A stretch of DNA of 64,000 nt, from NCBI RefSeq assembly GCF_017562075.2, contig NC_054085.1, positions 15,479,818 through 15,543,817 on the forward strand. Reading direction: 5' to 3'. This DNA is from Anopheles merus (Eukaryota; Arthropoda; Insecta; Diptera; Culicidae). The notes beneath the pieces are model-generated. The model saw only the letters and a list, made by a program, of their open reading frames with translations, had not been told where the DNA came from and searched no databases. Within the stretch, counting starts at the first letter, position 1. Each line of letters opens with the position of its first letter. Below, piece after piece: positions 51,001 through 62,582 of this stretch. The position numbers and the translations under genes are program-made.

Positions 51001-52859
51001 ACTGTTTGTGGGTAGTGCTTTCTTATCAACTGCTGGAAACTTTCTTCTTCCCCTGCGAAACGCCACACACGGATGTAGCGGCGGCCCACAACGGCCCGGG
51101 CAGGTGGCTTTGGGACGACAACAATTGCACTGTCGTGAAAATTGGACGTATTTTGCGACTGCTAGAGATTGCTATTTTTCCACCATTAAGCACCACCCAT
51201 CAGCACGTTGGCACGTCGTAGCACGGTAACGACCTGTGGCATGGGAACGACACTCACAAGTGCAACGATCTTTGGTGATAGAAATCGGGCAAATTAATAC
51301 GCTTCTGGCGTCGTCTTGTACCAAAGCCACAGCATTCGACTGATGAACTTAGGGTTCGCACACAGTTTGACAAACACACAGACGGGGGGCTCGAGATCGT
51401 ATTGTTGCGGTTCGCGTGCGACCCAAAAAAACGCTGAAAGATACGGCAATCTGCGGCAAACGAAGATCACGCACGATCACGGAGGGAAAACAGTTCGGAA
51501 GCACACCCGAAAGGTACTTCCAACCCCTCACACACACACACACACACACAGAAGGAGGCAGGAGGTGTTGTGTGTTTCTTTGCTTTTCCTCCTTCAAGCC
51601 CCTGGTGCAGCAGCACTACGCTGTAGTGCAATTCATGTGCGCACACAGCGCTCAATGATCGGTCAGCTCAATCACTCTTCTCGGAGGTGACTTCTTCGCG
51701 GCGGCCAATATACACGCGCACAAACACCGAACACCGGGCACAGAGGCGCACACACGCAAACTATAAACAATAGAAAGGCGAAGAAATGATGGTAAAAGCC
51801 AAAAAAAAACACACACGCGGTAACTTTATGACGTGGGGCTCATGCGAATGAGCTGCGTAGCGTAAAAAAAAACACGCGCACTCGATGCGCTCGCGCGTCC
51901 GTTCGGTCACGTTGCCTTCGTTGAAATAAAACCCGCGATGGAAAAATGTATGCTCTTGCGCCGACTCGAGTCGTTTGAGGCGGAGAATCATCATCCCTCC
52001 CTCTTGGGCGAGTGAGCCACAGCTGCGCCGTAATGCTTATGGCGAGAGAATACTGCAGGGTGGAGAGCGTTTTCGGGGGAAGAAACAGCTGCGTAAGCCA
52101 ACGGTACGCAAAACTATCCGCAACTGCTATCGGGGGTTGCTAGAGAGCGAGAGAGAAACCAACCCTTATTGGAGAGCACATAGATAGTGCATAACTGCGC
52201 GAGAGCACCAACCGTCTCGGAGTCGGGTATGTCAGGGCTTGTCAATTTGTTGTTTACCTTTTGGTGAGGTTTGTGCTGACTGGACCTGTGGTGATTGTTT
52301 TGAGAACTTTCTACCGGTCTGCTCACATCTGGATGACACTAGACGCTGAACCAACCGAAAGAACGCTTTTTAGACTTCAATACTTCAAGAAGTAGCTCCC
52401 AAAGTTATTCTTGTTTGACCTTTAATACATTACATTCGCTTAGAAGATCTTCTTAAGCTTCGGAACACCTGTAGACTGGAGTTTCTCTGGGATCATTGTT
52501 ATAAATTTAATAGGAATAGGACTACAAAAAACTCGTCCCTAGACCCCGAAAAGCTCTCGGATTGCTTGAGGAGTTACCTCAATTCTCCAGTAAGGGTCTC
52601 CAACAGTTCTTCGTCTGTCATTCGCCTACTCGTAATTGAGACATCTCAATCTTTTTAATCCATCATAACAGAATAGACTGGCCAGTGTCATTGTTATCTA
52701 TTAGTTAAACGCACCAGCTCCAACAAAACCGGAAGTTATCAATTCCCATACAGCCTCATACACGAAGAAGATCTCACGCAATTCCACGAGGACCTTGATC
52801 TGCTAGAGTGCCGAATTCTTCTACATCCATCATCAGCCTCTCACTCTCGATCACAAATA
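48039..52859. other. Gene-poor stretch
   Basis: Microsatellites, a GA-rich tract at 49.19-49.21 kb and one tRNA-like fragment (50.06-50.13 kb). No supported coding region. Confidence 0.5.
50061..50130 (+). repeat. tRNA-like (SINE-type) fragment
   Basis: A-box-like TGGTATAGTGACTGACG (from 50066) followed by a B-box-like GTGTGTTCATGACGC about 40 bases later. Arms do not pair as a tRNA; an AT-rich tail follows. Best read as a SINE remnant. Confidence 0.35.
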
Positions 52860-52869
52860 CTCAGCTGGT

Positions 52870-53186
52870 CACGTTTGTTTACGTGTTTTTCTGCCATATA
52901 CAAGAGCATCTCCGGTGGCCGCTGGTACGTGCCGATCAACCGGTTTGACCAGCATGTGGCGGCGGCACCCGAGCACATCACCGGGCCATACCAGGCCAAC
53001 ACTCCTTCACGCTGGAATGCACCTCTTGTGCGCACACTTCCCGACTCCCGATCCAAACAGCGCCAGCATCCAGACCCCATATTGTGGACCCTTTCGTGCC
53101 CGGAGTGTAGTGTGTTCGCGGGCCTCGGCACTTTCTCATTTACCGCTACATCGTTCGCCTACGGTACACCCACCAAGCTCGACTAA
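52870..53186 (+). other. Coding-like frame after an acceptor, unknown
   Basis: An acceptor-like tract ends at 52864 (CAAATACTCAG). The following frame stays open to 53186 and has C/G-biased third positions around SGGRWYVPINRFDQHV. No donor, domain or partner exon was found. Confidence 0.22.
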
Positions 53187-53440
53187 CGTTCCCTGAGTTC
53201 CCGATTTTCCGATTTTCCGTGGCAAGTGGCGTTAAGTTTATTTCACCCTTCTTCACCCAATTGCACCCCCGTTGATCCCTCTCCTTCCTCGAGCTTATCA
53301 GATTATGTTGGGCCGTCGGCAGTGTGTCATTGGCCATCAGCTTCCGCCATTCCTCGGGCCCCAGACCAGTCAACGGAACCGGTTTGCGGCGAACCGGGTC
53401 GGCCACCTCCGACGCAGAGCCGGGGCCACAACAGAAAACT
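53146..53440 (-). other. Coding-like frame after an acceptor, unknown
   Basis: Open minus-strand frame that continues upstream of its first GTG to a possible acceptor (TTCATACAG near 53453). Peptide includes RKPVPLTGLGPEEWRKLMAN. It faces, and overlaps by 41 bases, the plus-strand frame at 52.87-53.19 kb, so at most one is likely real. Confidence 0.2.
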
Positions 53441-53479
53441 GACTGTATGAATTTGTGTGATTTTTTCTCGCTCCCTTAC

Positions 53480-55124
53480 ACAAGCGACAACCGCGAAAAA
53501 CTATGTCATTTGCCATGGAGCACACCATGGCGCTTCTTCGCGCCCCTACTGTTCCGTTGCTCACCTGGGTCGTATTAGGTTGGCGCGGTGATTGCATCTC
53601 ATATATTGGGATATTTTTTCCATGCGGTGACTATTTAATTTATTTCCTTTGCTATGCTCGACAAGTTAACTTGGTTTTTATTTTGCGAACCTTCCCCCGT
53701 ACTGACGTCAGCCAAGTTCCGACTAGCGGCGGCCCCGTTCGGCGTGAAAGCCTCCTGCCTACATCCCTAATGGTTGCGGTTTCGTTATCTAATCGCTATC
53801 AATTTTTCACTAATTGCTTACCTTTGCTCATCATGTCACACACATAGAGAGAAAGAGTACCACTACTTCCACTACTATTACTACCACTATCAAACAGGGA
53901 AACCTGAGAGACACAGTGACCAGGCAATCATTATCATCTTCTTTCATTACTGCCGCACATTACATGATATCGCCTCTCCAGAGGGAGTCTTGTTAATTTT
54001 AGAGGCGAAACGGTCGAAAATCTTGTACAAAAACAGACCACGCCTGATGCCTGTGACTTCCGACACCTCACAAACTGGCGTGACATTAGTGATGCTTTGT
54101 TGGGTTTTCCAAGGAAGGGGTAGTAGACAAGAGCAAATCATCAAAAGATAGTTATTCACATTTTCCACCCTAAAAGCCCATCAGTTATTGTAATGATGTG
54201 ATGGTATGTTTTTGGGGTGGAGAGCTCTCGCAAAATGGTGATTAATGTTTGCCTTGTAGCTGCGGCCATGCTTTGTCATTAGGCGTGTTCCGGTGGTGAT
54301 AATGTACAAGTTTCCTCTGAGATGTTCATTTTTTTCTTCTTCTTCTGTTTGTTTGTTCGCCGCCAAGAGCCGCGCTGTCTTTGACCGATTTGCTCAGCCA
54401 AATGTAGGCCACTGCCGGTGATCATTTGCATGACCATATAATTTAAACGATTTCTGCGGTCTGCGAATGCGGAGCATTTTACATCGCAGAAAGGGCAACC
54501 GCCAGAGCCGTGTGGTTTGTTTTTTTTTTTGGGAGATTTATTTGTTTGCATTTAAAGGACACAAAGAAAGTGGGACCAGCGGGAGACGGTCTATGAGCCG
54601 GTAAGCGATAGAAACGATGACAAGGCGAGTAGTAGAGCAAATCCAATTAGCCAATCTATCACCAATTCACATTGCTATGTTTAGCTGCTATTAAACTGTA
54701 ATTTGCAGAATATATTATGATGATGGTGTTTGCTTTTTATCTCCTCTTTTGTCGTGTTTCGGTTCCGAACAGCTGTGAGTGAATTTTAAACGTCTAATCG
54801 TGAAGTCATCTTTTAGAATCACATTATTTAACTTGCTCCAGAAATTTTGTTTCCAGTTACTTTCTAAATCTTCATTAATTTCATGTGAACATTCGAAAAG
54901 CTCGGGAGTTTGCAACATCAGATTGCCCAACTATGAGTATTGAATTCATTAAATCACACCATACCTCTATGCGAAATTATTATTGAATAGCATCCGAATT
55001 CTAACGAGGCCCTTAATCATGCCTAATCTATCGGCCCAAAGCCCAAACTCACTCACCAAGCGTTGCTCAATAACTAAATACATCCGTTGAATAATCAACC
55101 ACCCTCGCAATACGTTTGCCATTA
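53480..55124. other. No supported gene
   Basis: A 71-codon minus frame at 54715-54930 after CTCATAG has mixed composition (NWKQNFWSKLNN...) but no recognisable family. Confidence 0.4.
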
Positions 55125-55394
55125 TCACTGCTGTTCGCTGCAATCGGAAAAATCACGCTGCCGCGCTGATAAGCTGATCGTGGGCCGAACACGTTCGATA
55201 ACGAGGCCCCGAGGCTCGATCGAACCGCTCAGATAGGGGTGCAAATCACACTTCCAAACAATCAACCCGATTGTACCACCGGGCTGCACATCGAGATACT
55301 CATGCGCAACAGAGCTGCCGTACGTCGCGGTATTTGGACAGCTCGACAGCTGCCTCTGGTACATGAAGCAGATGAAGTAACATGTAGTTGGCAA
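55125..55394 (-). pseudogene. Frame with a P2X-receptor-like motif (possible relic)
   Basis: 89 codons to TGA. The segment GGTIGLIVWKCDLH resembles the conserved P2X ectodomain motif GGxIGxxIxWxCDLD, with a CP pair about 20 residues before it, close to P2X spacing. The rest (NFRFA segment, TM2, N-terminus) was not found. P2X genes are thought to be missing from flies and mosquitoes, so chance resemblance or a relic are both open. Confidence 0.22.
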
Positions 55395-58300
55395 TTTTTC
55401 GTTCCCACCCCGAAGAGATTGCTGCTTTGCGCAAGCCTAATCATCCCCAACATCCCTCAGAGTTTCGGAGGCCGGCTGTGTGCTCTGTTATAGCACTAAG
55501 TAGATCGACTCATCCAATCCGTCGGCATTTTGGCATGGCGGAAATCTTTGATACGCGTTCATTATGGATTAGGACCGATTAACCAGAGATGCATCGCGTT
55601 AAGCAGTGTTGTGCAAAGTGGCTAGAAATAATGCGCTTATCTAACTGTTCTTATGCTTCATCTCTCTTTGTTTAATTTCAGTTGCTAGTCGGATGTGTTC
55701 TGCGATTCTTTCCCAGCACCATTTGTTCATTCTTGATAACATTATCGTTAATTTCCAGATACAATCTGGCATCGCCATCTGCCATTGACGTAATACCGAA
55801 CAATTTCTGCATATTCTAGACGAGTTCCAGCTGTTGCTGGACTGAGGAATAGCTCTCTTAGACGTATCAAGAGTTCTGTTTATACAAAGCAGTGGGTTCA
55901 GCACAAATCAAGAATTAATTCTCGAAAGTTCCCTTCAGACTTGGCGCCGAAATACGATGCCAAATTGTTCCTCGAACAAGGTCTACGACGACACCCTATA
56001 GGGCCGAGTAATGTTCCAGTCTTTCCGGCTCCAATGCTGAGACATGCTTACATCACTTTACGTAAACAAAACGTCTTACTTATGGTGCTCTGGTTGATTT
56101 ATTCACGTACAAGACGAAGCAACACATTCGTCACCACTATTTTTCCCTCAAATTCCACAATAAAATGTTTTTAGAGCCACTTGAAGAACACTCTTCAAAA
56201 ATGTTTGCACAAAAACTGAGTTGCAATAAAATTGTCAAATAGATTTGCCCGGTGAAAAAACTCTTGATTCCACCAACTGTCAACGTGACGACGTTGTCAA
56301 CTAAAAGTAAACATCAAGAAATTGTGCAAATTGTCTCACTCTATTGTATTTTCTGTACAAATTGCGAAAAATATGCATCGTACAAGAGAGTTCCATATCC
56401 AAAACACAGCTGAAAGTGTAATTGAGCGTGCTCTCGACGGCGAAGAGATGAATTTTGCGCATCACACTTGCGCCGACCACTAGCATTCCACCGCGGTAGG
56501 TACTCCACACGAGCAGGCCGATCATTTCGACGACTCATAATCTAATATGTTCCACAATCATCATCAGTACCACCCTACCCCACGGTACACCAATTTCCGC
56601 AGAATTGCACACACACACACACGACGCTCTGCCAACCAGGTAGGTGGCAATTTTGGGATTGCAGAGCTGCACGCGAACGCGTTACGCGTGGAACATGGGC
56701 GCACGGTTGCAGTTAAAGATTTTAAGTTGCACGTTACGCGCACTTGTGATACCATTTCTTCCCGCCATTTCCCCCTAGTAGCAGCAGTCCATGGAGGTTG
56801 GCAGCATCGCCTGGGCCACTGGGTCACCGCGTGGTTCCGCGGACACCTCAATGTTGCATCATTTCCTTGTTGATGGACTCGATCAAAACGCCGCCATTCG
56901 GCCGCTGTCCGATTTCGGCACCGCACCGGGACAGCTCAGGCTAAACTGCGACGAGTCGGTGGGGGGAGGCCCGACAGTTTGGACGACTTTAGAGTACAGC
57001 GCGGCCGTGCGAGAGTACCGCAATTAAACAAAAGTGATTGAGTAATGCTATTTGATGCACTCTCCGGCCGTCCAAACAGACTGCTGTTGCTACCAAAAGG
57101 AGGAGGCCATGGGGGAGAGGTTAATCTAAGCTCAACTCGCGTTGTTCAGAAAAGTTCCAGGTCACCACCAGAGTCGGAGGAAAACATTGCCCGCGGTGGC
57201 GCGCACGAAAATGTTAAATGTAAAAGGTGCGAAAGCGCGAGACCACCCCACAACAGGAGGAAGTAGTTCAACCGTTCAATCAACGAAAAGAAAAACATAC
57301 GCTCACAAAACACAAACACGCAGACGGACGGATAGAGATAGTGCATAATGATGGGTGCAGGAAGTTTGTAACGTGTAAGCGAAAAAACAAGCAAAACGAG
57401 CCGGACGCCGGTACAGGTGAAGATTAACGGCGAAAAAAGTAGAGGCAAAACACACAAAACATACCGAACACATGAAATGCAAGAGGAATAGTATTGGTTG
57501 TGTTCATGGGGTTGTTCAGTTTTTTTAGTAATCGCTCATTAAGCTACCTCTTTCAATTAACAAAGAAATCTGATTTAACCTAAAAGACGTCTGATCAGCT
57601 GCTGCTGTGGTTGTAATCCTTTCCTTGATGTAACACAGGATTAAGGTTTATATGAGGTAGATGTTTTAAGATGATGTTATCTCGTGCGTATATAAGCTAT
57701 TAAGAATCATTTAACGCTTAGCATTGTATAGAAGAGTTTTATCAGAAAAGCCGTACATGTACTTACACATAAAAAAACTTAATCACTTCAATTATCTGGC
57801 GTCGAATTAAATCGATAAAGCATATTACATAAAAACGTGTAAAAACAAACAAATGCACCATGAAGCAGTAGCGCATCGGGCCCTAGCTGTGTAACAAAAC
57901 ACACCGATTAGCGGCTGCGAAACAAGCCACAAAACACAAACAAATTCCATTTCAATCAAATATATAATCATCCATATTTTTATCCGATTTTTTTTTTTGC
58001 AGTACTTCCTCGCCGAGATTCGCTGCCTTAGGTACCACGAAAGCGAACCACAGCGAAACAACGCCCGGTGATAACGAACGCTGGCAAAAGGGGGAACGTC
58101 GCGGTACGGAAGATGTTAGCATAACGCCGAAGCAGCAACTCTCCGTCCAGACAAAAACATAGCGTATGCTCGAATAACATGCTGCAACCTGGGTCGAGGG
58201 TGTGATGGCCGTTGAAAGGCATACAGCGGAGAAGCAGCAGCAGGCAGCAACCTCACCGCCGCCACCACGAAAACGGTACGCGAAGAGCGCGCAGCACCGA

Positions 58301-61300
58301 TAAAACAAAGGCAACGTTTGTATCCACACATGGCGGTGGTGGCTCGAGAGAAGGAACAGAAAAGAGCGACGGCAAAACAAAACGGCCACGAAACAGGAAG
58401 GCGATCATAATAACGGTGCAAAACAAATGAAGAGATATATAAGTATGAGTGGGTGCTTTCGCCTCCCCCTGTCCTGAGCCAACGTGCAGCCTCTTTGACG
58501 CGACGCCTGCGAAGGCAAAAGTCGACGGTCCTCCGTCACACTATCTCATCATCACCTATGCACTGCGGAGGGGTGGAAGTATGTAACCCTTGCCCCCGCC
58601 ACACATACACGCGCACGGAATGAGTCCATTTTCAATCGTGAATTATTCCCCGTGGTTTGCTAATTAATTGACATAGTTCTTCTGGGCTGAATGCGGGCGG
58701 TGGGATGTGTGCCTTGGGAGGCATACGTTTCATACGCGGTAGCAACGGTTCGAGAGCTATTAAGATGCGCCAAGTGGAAAGTGGAAAAAGGTTGTTAGTT
58801 ACCATATTTTCTTTGTGCTTCGCCGTGGCTCACCGGCTCTCTGTGTTCGCCCCCTGAGCCGCGGCTTTTCCGGAGGTGTCCCGTTGGGAGGGTCTCTTAC
58901 CCCGCGCCGGGATGCATAAAGGTGAAATATTTGCTAATGAGATGGAGCTTGTTGTGTATATGCATAAAAGTGTATTTAACGTAACACCGATATGAACGTG
59001 ACCGCTTGCATTGCGGGGGGAAGCGGACCGGGGATATCACACAGTGGGTGAGGAAAAGCAACCAGATGGCTTGCTGGCCAAATCCAAAGGGTGATTGTAT
59101 TTAAATTAACTTTGAAAGTTTGCTACTTTACTAAAATATTTTCATCTTTCTATCTGGAAAACCTTTGTGTCGCTTAAATTGCACCATTTTATAATTTATG
59201 ATTCATTCAAACTCATTTAATTCATCATACAGTCGGTAGCATTTTAATCAAATTAAAAGCTCGCAAAAAATCAATACTTTCAAAACTTTAAATTGCATCC
59301 ATTTATTTCACCCAAAAAAAAAAAAGATCCGACCGGAGATGGGAGAGCTTTAGGTGACCGGAGTTGATGTCGCCACGTAAACTCAACACCGGTAGCCCGG
59401 TGATGTCATAATGGGGACAAGACAAAGGAGACAAAAATTAGCATCCAATCCCACCCAGCTCGTTCGCATTTGTTACCTTTTAATGGGACACACGACCCGG
59501 GCGGTATCCCTTTTTTTTGTAAAAGGGTTGTTTGTTGTTTCCATCCCCCTGATGTAAGCAAAACGGTGTCCGGCGTATGATTCAGGATTTTTCCGCTCTG
59601 CCGTAGCTCCTACAAACTACAGCGCAGTGACAATTGAGGATGAATTTGTTTCCACTTTACGCAACTTTGTTGTGTGCCGCTCGTGTCTTACTTTGCCACC
59701 GCTGCCAAGGGCTAGAGGGTTCTTTGGGCACGCGAAGAAGGAGAGGAGAGTGCAAAGTGCAAACAATGCATAGTAGTAGCTCATCGACCCACAAACCTTC
59801 CCCCCCCCCCCCCCCCTATTCCATGGGGCAGGAGGGGAGAGGTAGGACAGCATAACTCAGGTCGGTTTAAAATGGAAAAAGTGGGAAGCAATTGTAACGA
59901 TCCCGCGTGCTGCTGCTGCTTGCATTCAAAACATGCAAATGTGGAAAAGTTAGGTTTGTAAATTAGTGTGATAAGGTAGGGCGAAGAAAACAGTTGGTAG
60001 CGGGAATTAGAGCAGAGCACACGGCCGCAGGGATGCAGCGAGAGACTCAGTAATGATGAAGTAATCGCTCTAGAGACGAGCCGGTGCGGTGAGGTGAGAT
60101 GTTGCCCGTACGGTACTAAAGCAGACCTCCCAATTCCCGTGGTTAAGCCGTTTCCAAATGCATTATTTATTCAATCTGTTCTCTTTCACAACAAACGAAC
60201 AGGGGAGAAGGAGATATGGAAGCAGTTAATGCTCGGGATGGAAAAATGGCTCTACAAATGTGTTAGGTGACAAGGCTTTTAATATATTTCATGTCTATTG
60301 CGGTGGCTATCCAGAAGCACCGACAAACTATTGGACTATTGTTTGTAAAACTATGGTACGATTATCATTTATGTTATTTCTGGTACTCTGTCAAAGCTAG
60401 TTACACCGCAAATGTATTAACATTGCCGACGAGCTTATCATGCCATTGTGTTTTGATGGTTTATTTGTTTTACTAAGGCTAGCGAATGACTGCAATTCCT
60501 GTGCGTTATGTGTGATGGTTGGGATGGATAAATTTTAGGTAGGAATTATGCAGATATTTTAATGTTCGTTAGGTAATGGTACTACACTATGTGTCGTGCT
60601 ATTGATGCTGTGCTTCTTCGCCTGTTAATATTGCAAATGTTTCTATAATCCATGAGCCCTTATGCAATAATTATTCATATGTTTTATTTCAATTCCCAGA
60701 TTTAGGGTGATGCTGTTATCAGCTCGAAATAGATTCCGATTTGTAGGTGAGTTCTTGAATTATACAAATAATTAGAATTGTTTCAGTGTGAATTGCATGA
60801 TGTTGGAAAACTGGGTATAGTGCCACTGCCAAAATCTCCACAACCCTCTGAATAAGAACTTCTTCGACGATGCACATGAAATTAACACCAGGTACAATCT
60901 TTAAACGAACCAAATGAATGAATGAACCAAATGAATAGTTAATAGAAGAAATAATATCTTTTTGTGGCGATAACTGCAGCAAACCTAGACGATGTTGCGC
61001 TGTGGAGATGCACCAAAATGCAGTTGTGCTCAAAATGCTGCCCCCAATTTCATCGCAAATACTAATTGCACTACTGCACACTAGAGGGCGCTCAACAAAA
61101 CATCGCACAGTGGTGGATTCGACTTTTCTTTGCCAGATGACGCACAAAATCGGTAGAAGAACCATTTGAACGATATCCGTTGGTAGCTCTTGCCTTTTAT
61201 AACCTGAAAATAGTATATTGAGGTAAGTTAGTGAGTGTTAATCAGTATCATTTTGTTATTAGTTATGCTTGATTTATGGCAAGTGTAGAAACCCATTTAT

Positions 61301-61999
61301 TCTACGTAATCATTTCTCCTTTTCGATGAGCTGAGGCAACTGATCTGTTCAGTTGAAGAAGATGGAAGGGGGTTTTTACGATACACCTGTACACAAAAGT
61401 TCAATGTTCAATTTTCGAACTGTACATAGGTAACAGAAGTCCTAGTTTTTTTCCACTGATGATAACTTTAGTTGAAAGTAAAACGGTCATCATACACAAT
61501 TAAAAATGCAACTCCACGATGGCCCAGTACGCCATGAGTTGCGAGTCATCAAAAAACATACCACTGTTCCACAAATTTGAAAAAAACTGCCAGAAACTGA
61601 AGAAGTTGCACCAAACGAATTGGATAATTTTCGTTTACGTCTTACCGTCTATGAGATCTTTGATTTTCTTTGGAATTAAAACCAAACTTTCGGTTGCTTC
61701 ATTTTATTCACAAACAATACTTTAATTCAATTAAATCATATTTTCTATAAACACGTCCATCCTTACCACTGTGCAAAACGCCCCATCCATCGTGCAAGGA
61801 AATTGAAACGCACAATCGTAGCAGCCGTGGGTACGTAGGTTCCACGCCAACATTCGCAGTGCACGTTGCGAATTTCTATAGCAACGGAAAATAACAGCCT
61901 GCAGCAGAAAAGTACCTTATGAGCGCGAGCTCATCCAGAGGTTCATTATTCGTTTTGCCTTCGAACGGAAAGGTCTCCTAAAGGGAAGAAAATTTTATT
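55395..61999. other. Gene-poor stretch before the Cys-rich gene
   Basis: Contains a 17-C run (59800-59816) and a CTCF-like site (61.08 kb). A strong plus-strand acceptor at 58001-58003 is followed by 22 open codons (YFLAEIRCLRYHE...) but no upstream exon was found. A 148-codon minus frame at 60719-61165 has no recognisable domain. Confidence 0.45.
61079..61094 (+). promoter_or_regulatory. CTCF-like motif
   Basis: CACACTAGAGGGCGCT matches the CTCF core consensus (CCASYAGRKGGCRS) closely. Single site; binding is inference. Confidence 0.35.
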
Positions 62000-62009
62000 A
62001 GAAAAAAAA

Positions 62010-62027
62010 ACATCAGTGTCGAAATTT
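62010..62027 (+). promoter_or_regulatory. Initiator / testis translational-control-like element of the Cys-rich gene
   Basis: ACATCAGTGTCGAAATTT contains both halves of the Drosophila Mst translational control element (ACATCAAAATTT), separated by six bases, and also an arthropod initiator TCAGT. An AT-rich stretch lies about 20 bases upstream. Either role would place the transcript start near here. Confidence 0.3.
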
Positions 62028-62187
62028 CAAAGTGTTTTAAAGCTAGAAGCTATCTTTTGGAAGAAATTTTACAACTAGAAGAACCACTGAAGCATTACCA
62101 CCTGCGCCGGACTTGTGAAAGCAAGAAGACCAGAACGCTCTTGAAGCTTGAAGTTAGAAGCAATCCAGCTGCTGCGCCACTACTGTT

Positions 62188-62379
62188 GTACGTATTAAAC
62201 GAGTGGATTTATTAGTGCCCAGTGCTCCCTCCGTTACGGATTGTGCAGCCTTGACCTAGTTCTGTCGTTGGAATTTGTGGTCTTTGCTGCCATTGATATA
62301 CTTCGCTTTAAGTGTAGTTGAGCCCAAGTTCTGATTCCTTCATTTCCTCCCCATTCTTTCATTCTTGTCCCGCGTGCAG
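62188..62379 (+). other. 5'UTR intron of the Cys-rich gene
   Basis: A donor GTACGT (62188) and a strong acceptor with a long pyrimidine tract ending GTGCAG (62379). The acceptor is convincing, the donor less so. It places the coding exon 41 bases after the splice. Confidence 0.5.
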
Positions 62380-62420
62380 TGATTTCTCGAAGAATCAATC
62401 AATACAAAAAAAAACCGAAA

Positions 62421-62582
62421 ATGTGCGATCCGTGCTGTGGTCCCTGCGATCCCTGCTACTCCTGCTATCCTTGCGTAAGACATCACTGCTCTTCCTGCCA
62501 CAAATGTGACCGCTGTACCCTGTCCTGTTGCACCAAGCACCGTTACCATTTCTGTTACCTTTGCCTGCGCCATCACTATTAA
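62421..62582 (+). CDS. Small Cys-rich protein of the Mst84D/Mst87F (male-specific sperm) type
   Basis: 53 codons from ATG at 62421 (context CGAAAATG, fits insect starts) to TAA. 15 of 53 residues are Cys, beginning MCDPCCGPCDPCYSCYPC, then His/Arg-rich. CGPC/CDPC units resemble the Drosophila Mst84D, Mst87F and Mst98C proteins of sperm tails. There is no signal peptide and no transmembrane segment, which argues against a secreted Cys-rich peptide. The frame extends upstream to 62379, but the ATG at 62421 begins the Cys-rich part and sits in good context. ATTAAA at 62899 is a possible polyadenylation signal. Confidence 0.6.
   Translation: MCDPCCGPCDPCYSCYPCVRHHCSSCHKCDRCTLSCCTKHRYHFCYLCLRHHY

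Noticed and set aside
58004..58070. Plus-strand terminal exon after a strong acceptor
   Set aside because: Only 22 codons, and no upstream exon or family match was found.
61840..61900. Possible RFX X-box (GTTGC ... ATAGCAAC) upstream of the Cys-rich gene
   Set aside because: The half-sites are about 11 bases apart; RFX sites have 0-3.
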